This document shows positions 46,831 through 52,446 of a stretch of 52,446 bases of DNA, piece by piece. How positions within the stretch are numbered: the stretch's first letter is position 1; every line of letters begins with the position of its first letter. The position numbers and the translations under genes were made by a program. The notes beneath the pieces are model-generated. The model did no database searches, had not been told where the DNA came from, and saw only the letters and a program-made list of their open reading frames with translations. This DNA comes from Clostridiales bacterium (GTDB lineage Bacteria; Bacillota; Clostridia; Lachnospirales; CAG-274), in the NCBI GenBank assembly GCA_018371275.1, contig JAHALF010000013.1, positions 1-52,446 of the forward strand, given 5' to 3'.

Positions 46831-47528
46831 GTTAATATATTAAAAATATACTTTGCAATATATATATTTCCTTTTTTGTTTGGATGTATACCATCAAAAA
46901 ACCACTTTGGGTGTTTTTTTGTTAAAGAATATAAATCAATTATATTTACACCAGCTTCTTTTCCTATTTCTCTTATTATTGGGCATATTTCTTCTTCTAT
47001 AACTTTGTTTTGTATACTTTTATCATTTTTTATTTTATCAAAAGATCTTGTAGGAGTCATAATATATATTTTAGAATTTTTATTTATCTTTTGATATATT
47101 TTTATAAGCTTTAAATATTCCTCTTTATATTTTTTAGCATTCCAATTTATAGCTTTAGAATCATTAGAACCTAACATTATTATTATAATATCTGGGTTTT
47201 GTTTTAAAGATTTTTCTATAAAATTAGTTTTAAAATACGGATGATTACCACTACTTAAAAGAGTTCTACTACTAGCACCATAATTTAAAACTTTATAGTT
47301 TTTACCTAATAATCTTGCAAGTATAGAAGGATATGTGCTAAATCTTCTTCTAAATTCTACACCTAAACCATATGTTATACTATCTCCTATACAAGCGACC
47401 TTTATATTTCCCTTGCCTATTTTTTGAATACTTGGATACCATATCTTATAAAACTTTATAAGAATAATTAAAAATATTATAAAAATATCTAATGATATTT
47501 TATACAGTTCTTTTAATTTATTTTTCAT
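46806..47528 (-). CDS. SGNH/GDSL hydrolase, membrane-anchored
   Basis: 240 residues. An N-terminal transmembrane helix (about 12-27) tethers the protein outside the cell. CIGDSITYG (Ser50), NYGASSRTLL, IMLGSNDS and DGIHPNKKG give the Ser-Gly-Asn-His blocks of the SGNH esterases. The substrate is unknown; deacylation of surface carbohydrates or lipids is typical. It is convergent with the yaiI-like gene. Confidence 0.8.
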   Translation of the reverse strand: MKNKLKELYKISLDIFIIFLIILIKFYKIWYPSIQKIGKGNIKVACIGDSITYGLGVEFRRRFSTYPSILARLLGKNYKVLNYGASSRTLLSSGNHPYFKTNFIEKSLKQNPDIIIIMLGSNDSKAINWNAKKYKEEYLKLIKIYQKINKNSKIYIMTPTRSFDKIKNDKSIQNKVIEEEICPIIREIGKEAGVNIIDLYSLTKKHPKWFFDGIHPNKKGNIYIAKYIFNILTKKLKETK

Positions 47529-47575
47529 ATATAAAATACCTCTTAATTAGTATATTTAATTAAATTTATAATCTA

Positions 47576-48424
47576 TTATACATCTTCATGGAAAAACCCT
47601 ATTAATACCTTTATATATTCTTGATTATATCTTTCAGGTAAATTATACATTTCATCAAGTACCTCATTAATATCATTTTTATCAACTTTTGATTTATAAG
47701 TTGTTTTTGTATCAAATGTATCTGCAATTCCCACAATATGCGCCTCTGAAAGTATTTCTTCACCTTTTAATTGCATTGGATACCCACTTCCATCTAATTT
47801 TTCATGATGTTGCTCTATAATAACTTCACTTATATGTGGTATTCTTACAGCTTTTACGGCTTTTACACCTAACACACAATGTTTTTTCTTTATATCAAGT
47901 TCTTCCTCATTAAGCTCCCACTCTATTTTTTCTAAAATTTCTTGGTCTACAAAGATTACACCAATATCATGCAAAAGTGCACCTATTGCAATTTCTTTTA
48001 TAACTGTTTTAGAAAAACCAAGATTTTCAGCTAATAAAACAGATGTTATTGCAACATTTATACTATGTGTATAATACCAAGTTGCATACTCTGCAAGTGT
48101 ATTAAGATAAGGTATCTTTTTAAAAATATCATCTTCAAACATAATATCACTAATAAGTGTTACAGCCTTATTAAAAGATTTTTCATCTACTGCATGATAT
48201 CTTTGTTTAATTTTCATTGTTTCATCTTGAAACAACTTATGTTCTTTTTCCCTATTAAATGCTGCTTCTATACCTCTTATTTGATCCCATATACCAATTT
48301 CTTGGAAAAATTCTTTTCGCTCCTCATCAACTACAATATGTGTCCCTTTAGTTATATATATTCTTCCATATTTATCATAAATATCATTTTTAATTAATAT
48401 TTTTTCATTTTTGCCTTTTATCAT
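47576..48424 (-). CDS. HD-GYP domain protein (probable cyclic-di-GMP phosphodiesterase)
   Basis: 282 residues. The HD-GYP domain covers about 85-265: HSIN, LLHDIG (HD at 152-153), HHEKLDGSGYP (206-216) and ADTFDT. The residues expected for metal binding and for the GYP loop are present. The N-terminal 80 residues have no recognisable sensor domain. It should lower cyclic di-GMP. A 47-nt gap separates it from the downstream SGNH hydrolase gene. Confidence 0.85.
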   Translation of the reverse strand: MIKGKNEKILIKNDIYDKYGRIYITKGTHIVVDEERKEFFQEIGIWDQIRGIEAAFNREKEHKLFQDETMKIKQRYHAVDEKSFNKAVTLISDIMFEDDIFKKIPYLNTLAEYATWYYTHSINVAITSVLLAENLGFSKTVIKEIAIGALLHDIGVIFVDQEILEKIEWELNEEELDIKKKHCVLGVKAVKAVRIPHISEVIIEQHHEKLDGSGYPMQLKGEEILSEAHIVGIADTFDTKTTYKSKVDKNDINEVLDEMYNLPERYNQEYIKVLIGFFHEDV

Positions 48425-48694
48425 ATTAATATTACCTTTCTTTAATATAAATAAGTATATAAATATAGCAAATATTAAAAAATATAATCTATTTGCTTAT
48501 TAATTTATATATATATAATTATACCATATAATAACTATTATTACAAACAATTATTATATAGTACAATTGCACAAATAAAAGTTATTTTCATTTATAATAA
48601 GTATATATTTAATTATTTTTCTTTTTTGTAATAAAAATGTAACATTCATGAGTTATTATATTTTATAGTATAAATTAATTGGAGGATAAAACCT
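48425..48694. other. Divergent intergenic region
   Basis: A 270-nt, extremely AT-rich gap between the HD-GYP gene and the acyltransferase gene. It should hold both promoters, but so many TATA-like strings are present that I cannot choose one. GGAGG precedes ATG 48695. No riboswitch or ORF was seen. Confidence 0.4.
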
Positions 48695-49669
48695 ATGAAA
48701 GAACGTAATCTTTTATTTGATAACCTAAAAGGGCTTTTAATATTTTTAGTAGTTTTAGGTCATAGCTTAGAACTTTTAAAAAATAACTATAAAATAGCAG
48801 ATATAATATATACATTTATATATATTTTTCATATGCCTTCATTTATATTTATATCCGGGTATTTTTCTAAAGATTTAAAAAAATCTCAAGATACTGCATT
48901 TGAAAAATTTTTAATACCATTTCTAATAATAACTTTACCTTGGAATATAGCTTTAGTTTTACTTGGAATTACAGACTTTTATTCATTTTTTACTCCTGCT
49001 TGGGCTATGTGGTATTTATATACTATGTTTATTTGGAAGCTTATTTTACCTTATATTTTAAAAATAAAAAATATATTTAAAATATCTATTTTTTTAGGTA
49101 TTTTAGCAGGTCTATTTATAGAGTTTAACGATTTTATGTCTATATCAAGGACTATTACATTTTTGCCATATTTTTTAGCTGGATATTTTTTTGATGAAAA
49201 TTTAATATATAAAATAAGAAATAAAAATCATATCCCATTTTTATTATTACTAATATTTACACTTTTATTATCCATATTTTTTTCAATATCAAATTTTATA
49301 CCAACAGAATTTTTATGGTTAGACAGACCTTTTGTAAATCTTAAATATCCTATTAGACTTGGTCTAATAATAAGAATATCATTATATTTTTTAGGGTTTT
49401 TAATGACATTTACTTTAATAAACTTAACAACTTGTAAAAAGTGTTTCTTAAGCAAAGTTGGTAAAAATACTTTATCTATATATCTTCTTCACATATTTTT
49501 AGTAGGTTCTTTTTTTGGAATATCTAGAAATATAGAAAATAATCTTTTAAATTTATTTTTATGTATTATAAGTTCAATAATAATAACATATATATTATCT
49601 ACTAATGTTGTTAATAATACTGTTTTTAAATTTTTAAAATTTGTAACCAATAAAGTAATGTATAAATAA
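48695..49669 (+). CDS. Acyltransferase-3 family membrane protein
   Basis: 324 residues, about ten transmembrane helices. FDNLKGLLIFLVVLGHSLE carries the active-site histidine, and HMPSFIFISGYFSKD is the second conserved block. These match the fucose-4-O-acetylase-like subgroup that O-acylates cell-surface sugars. A good terminator follows. Confidence 0.82.
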   Translation: MKERNLLFDNLKGLLIFLVVLGHSLELLKNNYKIADIIYTFIYIFHMPSFIFISGYFSKDLKKSQDTAFEKFLIPFLIITLPWNIALVLLGITDFYSFFTPAWAMWYLYTMFIWKLILPYILKIKNIFKISIFLGILAGLFIEFNDFMSISRTITFLPYFLAGYFFDENLIYKIRNKNHIPFLLLLIFTLLLSIFFSISNFIPTEFLWLDRPFVNLKYPIRLGLIIRISLYFLGFLMTFTLINLTTCKKCFLSKVGKNTLSIYLLHIFLVGSFFGISRNIENNLLNLFLCIISSIIITYILSTNVVNNTVFKFLKFVTNKVMYK

Positions 49670-49690
49670 GGTTAAATACTAATAAAATAA

Positions 49691-49723
49691 AAAATAAATA
49701 CCCAAAATAAAGGTATTTATTTT
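49691..49723 (+). terminator. Terminator of the acyltransferase gene
   Basis: A 12-bp stem (49691-49702 with 49712-49723) with a 9-nt loop and a closing T-run. Confidence 0.75.
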
Positions 49724-49914
49724 TTATTAAATATTTTATACCATAAAATTAATATTGTTAATAATAAATTATTTTAATCATAATAGCTTATTTTTCAATA
49801 AATTTCGCTATAATAATTCATTATTAATAAATTTAGTTCATAATAACTTAGTAAAAAAATAGTAAAATAAACGGGTAGGTTTATGTATAAATATAAAATA
49901 AGCATAAAAATAAA

Positions 49915-49975
49915 GGGAGCAAATGCTCCCTATTTTTCTTTTTTATCATCTAAACTATCAACAACATTAGTTTCA
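49915..49975 (-). pseudogene. Remnant of a holin gene 3' end with its terminator
   Basis: On the minus strand the sequence encodes NVVDSLDDKKEK-stop, almost the same as the end of the holin gene at 51963 (NNVVDSLDEKKESE). About 31 bp match nearly exactly. A GGGAGCA/TGCTCCC hairpin (49915-49930) follows as terminator. Nothing upstream of the fragment resembles the rest of a holin. Confidence 0.65.
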
Positions 49976-50086
49976 GATTATTATTATAATTTAATTATAT
50001 TTTATTTACAAATGGCATAATAGCCACTATTTTAAAATTTGTATACAAGAGTAAAAGAGAATACTCCTATAATAAATAATATTAAT

Positions 50087-50160
50087 AATATATTAATTGT
50101 AAAATATTACAAATTAGTATATTATATATTAATTGTAAAATATTACAAATTAGTATATAA
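50087..50160. repeat. Two 36-bp tandem repeats, each nearly palindromic
   Basis: The string from ATTAATTGTAAAATATTACA through ATTAGTATAT occurs twice, 36 bp apart (from 50092 and 50128). Each copy contains AATTGTAA/TTACAAATT as an inverted repeat. The second copy overlaps the probable -35 of the ATPase gene, so they are candidate operators. The rest of the 49670-50220 gap holds only the terminator and the holin remnant. Confidence 0.65.
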
Positions 50161-50170
50161 TATATATTAT
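50143..50170 (+). promoter_or_regulatory. Candidate promoter of the P-loop ATPase gene
   Basis: TTACAA (50143-50148), a 16-nt spacer and TATTAT (50165-50170), about 50 nt before ATG 50221. The -35 lies in the second tandem repeat. Confidence 0.5.
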
Positions 50171-50220
50171 GTCAAAAGTTATATTTTATTAATATACTAA
50201 CGAGGAGGATGAAATAATAA

Positions 50221-51663
50221 ATGAAATTAAAAGAATTTAATTTAGGTTTTTCTGATGCTAAAAATGAACTTTTAAGAACCCCTGAAATCTTAATTAACTG
50301 CTTTCATGACAATAATAATATTTTAGAAAAATTACTTAATGGAGATAAATATATGCTTTTAGGAACAAAAGGTGTTGGCAAATCTGCTTATAGTGCTAAA
50401 ATACAACTAGAAGCTAAAAATAATTCTAATATATATGTATCTTCACTTGAGCTTAATGATTTTGACTTTAGCTTATTTTTTAAAACAAATGTTGATTCTA
50501 ATTTTATAGGTGGCAAAAAATTTAAAGAACCATGGGATTTTCTATTGCTTCATATGATATATAAGGTTATATATTATGATATGAAAATAACTGAAGTACC
50601 TGAAATAATAGAGGTAATAAATTATTTAGAAAAAAATGGACTAAATTTAAAACTTAAATCTAAAGAGATTGTTAAAAAACTTAAATCCTTCAAAGTAGGA
50701 AAAGGTATTGAGCTTCAATTCGATTTAGATAATGAAAAATGCGAAAAATTTGAATATTCTACATTAATTAAAAATTGCATTGATAAGATGTTAGAAAATT
50801 TATCATATATTCATTTTAATGATAAAAACTTAAAAATACTTTTAGATGGTCTTGATGATATCCTTAGATTTAAAAAAGATACTATTCAAATTTTAACTAG
50901 TTTAATAAGAAGTACTGATTATCTCAATATGAATTTCTTAAAAAATAATATTCCTATAAAAATAATATTATTTATTAGACAAGATATATTTTCACTATTG
51001 ATAGATCCTGATTTAAATAAAATTAAAAGAGATTGGTCAGAATATTTAAAGTGGACAGATAAAATAGATGATCTAAAAGAACTTGTTGAACTTAGATTAT
51101 CATCTTCAGATAAACTAAAAAAATATGACAATTATTGGGATAAAATTTTCCCTCCTTTAATAAAAAATAAAGATTCATGGGAACATATAATAGAATATAC
51201 ACTAATAAAACCTAGAGATATTCTTCAGTTTTTAATAATTTGTCAAAATTTATTTCCAGAAAAAAAATCTTTAACTTTTCAAGAAATAAATATTGCTTTA
51301 AGAGAATACTCTTCTGAATATTTTATTGATGAAATGAAGAATGAATTAAGTGGTTTTGCAGACGATAAATTAATAAAAGAATTAGAACAAGTATTTCAAA
51401 GAATAGGGGATAATAAATTTAATTATAATAAATTTTTCACTTTATTAAAAGAAACGAATAAAAAATTAGATGAAAGTATTATTAAAGATATCCTGCTTAG
51501 GTTGTTTGAATCTGGCTATATCGGGCATCTACAAGAAAATAGTAGAAATAAAAAAACAAGTGTATTATTTAAACATAGAAATCCTACTATAAAAATTGAT
51601 TATAAAGAATATTTTATAATACATAAAGGTCTCCATAAAGCTCTAGGCATAATATCTAATTAA
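50221..51663 (+). CDS. P-loop ATPase, Sll1717-like
   Basis: 480 residues. FNLGFSDAKNELLRTPEIL leads to Walker A LLGTKGVGKSA (residues 46-56) and Walker B KILLDGLDDI near 204. RQDIFSLL and LIKPRDILQFLIICQ are typical of STAND/KAP-like ATPases of the Sll1717 type. The C-terminal 100 residues look like a winged helix. GAGGAGG lies 12 nt upstream of the ATG. The function of the family is poorly known; some related ATPases sit in phage-defence loci. It stands alone between two holin copies, as if inserted there. Confidence 0.65.
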   Translation: MKLKEFNLGFSDAKNELLRTPEILINCFHDNNNILEKLLNGDKYMLLGTKGVGKSAYSAKIQLEAKNNSNIYVSSLELNDFDFSLFFKTNVDSNFIGGKKFKEPWDFLLLHMIYKVIYYDMKITEVPEIIEVINYLEKNGLNLKLKSKEIVKKLKSFKVGKGIELQFDLDNEKCEKFEYSTLIKNCIDKMLENLSYIHFNDKNLKILLDGLDDILRFKKDTIQILTSLIRSTDYLNMNFLKNNIPIKIILFIRQDIFSLLIDPDLNKIKRDWSEYLKWTDKIDDLKELVELRLSSSDKLKKYDNYWDKIFPPLIKNKDSWEHIIEYTLIKPRDILQFLIICQNLFPEKKSLTFQEINIALREYSSEYFIDEMKNELSGFADDKLIKELEQVFQRIGDNKFNYNKFFTLLKETNKKLDESIIKDILLRLFESGYIGHLQENSRNKKTSVLFKHRNPTIKIDYKEYFIIHKGLHKALGIISN

Positions 51664-51675
51664 TAAAATAAAGTT

Positions 51676-51711
51676 AAGGGAGTTTCCGGCATCGCCTGTC
51701 GAAACCCCCTT
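51676..51711 (+). other. GC-rich three-segment hairpin after the ATPase gene
   Basis: AAGGG/CCCTT, GTTTC/GAAAC and GGC/GCC stack in register, with small mismatches between the segments. The element starts 12 nt after the ATPase stop. No clear T-run follows, so it may be an RNA 3' end or processing structure rather than a simple terminator. The remaining sequence to 51962 shows nothing else. Confidence 0.45.
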
Positions 51712-51962
51712 ATATATTAATACTCTAGCAAATGCCACAAAGTATTATATTTAAATTATATGCACATATTATAATATATATTACCATTTCTTGTCAACAT
51801 AATTTTTCAATATGCACAATTTTTTCATAAACTTTTAATATTTTTTACATATTTTTCATACTTTATATACAATTATTAAATTTAATTATACATATTAAAT
51901 AGTAAACAACTAAATTTTATATATAAAAATAATTTTTCGTATATTTATAAAAAATAGAATGG

Positions 51963-52446
51963 TTATTCACTCTCTTTTTTCTCATCTAAACTATCAACAA
52001 CATTATTAACTTTTTTATCTATTATTTTATGCGTAGCTTCAAGTCCTTTTATTAGCCATTTAGGTACTAAGTATCCCTTATCAAGTTCAACCATATTTTC
52101 TAAAATACTTCTAAACTCATTTATTATACAATGAGCAAGTATAAACCACCCTATTGCTAACATTATATGTAAATTTATTCCTATTATTTTACCTATTTTC
52201 TCAAAGGTTATACCTAGTCCAAATCCCATAGCTACTAAACACCATAAAAGAAATTTTTTTACAAATCCTTTTGTAGCCTTTCTTGAGCTTTCTTGCTTTA
52301 AGTACCTTGCTTTTAGTATACCTGTTATATAGTCTATCATATTTAAACCTAATAAAAAGACAAATAAAAACCAGAAGTCTCCAAAAATAGCTGATAAAAT
52401 AGCTGTTATAGTAGATATTATGTAGTTTATCTTTGTTTCAAAAATA
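51963..52446 (-). CDS. Phage-type holin (partial, N-terminus beyond the window)
   Basis: The frame is open to the right edge (about 160 residues visible). SAIFGDFWFLFVFLLGLNMIDYITGILKARYL, FVKKFLLWCLVAMGFGLGI and MLAIGWFILAHCIINEFRSILENM match the phage holin 4_1/TcdE-like family, small membrane proteins that release endolysin. The internal ATG at 52340 falls after the first transmembrane helix and is not the likely start. A Lys/Asp/Glu-rich tail ends it. The fragment at 49915 is a second copy. Confidence 0.78.
   Translation of the reverse strand, partial: IFETKINYIISTITAILSAIFGDFWFLFVFLLGLNMIDYITGILKARYLKQESSRKATKGFVKKFLLWCLVAMGFGLGITFEKIGKIIGINLHIMLAIGWFILAHCIINEFRSILENMVELDKGYLVPKWLIKGLEATHKIIDKKVNNVVDSLDEKKESE

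Noticed and set aside
51676..51711. Riboswitch (for example cyclic-di-GMP type)
   Set aside because: It lies downstream of a gene, is too short, and no aptamer core could be recognised.
1..52446. tRNA genes as attachment site
   Set aside because: No cloverleaf with a TTCRA-type arm was recognised; the visible junction is in a protein-coding gene.

Overview
The window is very AT-rich (about a quarter G+C by eye). It has Gram-positive ribosome binding sites (AGGAGG types), SLH-domain proteins, a clostridial S8 protease and an HD-GYP protein, which together suggest a low-GC member of the Clostridia (Bacillota). Standard-code TGG tryptophan codons are used throughout.

Layout. From the left edge to about 44.64 kb, essentially everything reads on the minus strand. 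It forms an integrative conjugative element (ICE) of the Tn1549/clostridial CTn type, whose right end truncates a chromosomal S8 protease gene. The integrase and the left end are not in the window. In transcription order from the right end: parA, parB; a very large ArdC-like/N6-methylase/SNF2-helicase gene carrying a TnpV gene in another frame; a DUF3991-Toprim primase; a ribbon-helix-helix relaxosome protein; an Rpn nuclease; the relaxase; VirD4; a VirB2-like pilin; a SpoVG-like protein; a VirB6/TrbL-like protein; a small membrane protein; a PrgI/VirB3-like protein; two broken DNA methylases; a holin-like type I toxin with a probable antisense RNA; a CpaE/ParA-like ATPase; two membrane proteins; an SLH-sortase; a CAP-domain protein; a 16-repeat SpaA/Cna_B adhesin; a VirB4-associated protein; a RES-domain toxin; VirB4. 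Beyond VirB4, under its own near-consensus promoter, lies a three-gene operon: a short N6-methylase subunit, a GIY-YIG/SF2-helicase/Eco57I-methylase fusion, and a YobI-like membrane P-loop NTPase that runs off the left edge. It looks like a defence module.

State of the element. Many transfer genes are broken: VirB4 (two in-frame stops), relaxase (ATA where the start should be, plus an in-frame stop), VirD4 (frameshift), the adhesin (frameshift), the CAP protein (stop), the big helicase (two frameshifts), and both orphan methylases. The cargo genes (restriction-methylase operon, YobI, RES, Rpn) and the flanking chromosomal genes are open. The element appears immobilised but keeps its defence and toxin cargo.

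From 44.64 kb rightward is chromosome: the protease fragment, TraX, YaiI/YqxD, an SGNH hydrolase, an HD-GYP phosphodiesterase and an acyltransferase. Then comes a remnant of a holin gene, a Sll1717-like P-loop ATPase preceded by 36-bp tandem palindromic repeats, and a second holin gene that leaves the window. No tRNA, rRNA or CRISPR array was seen.
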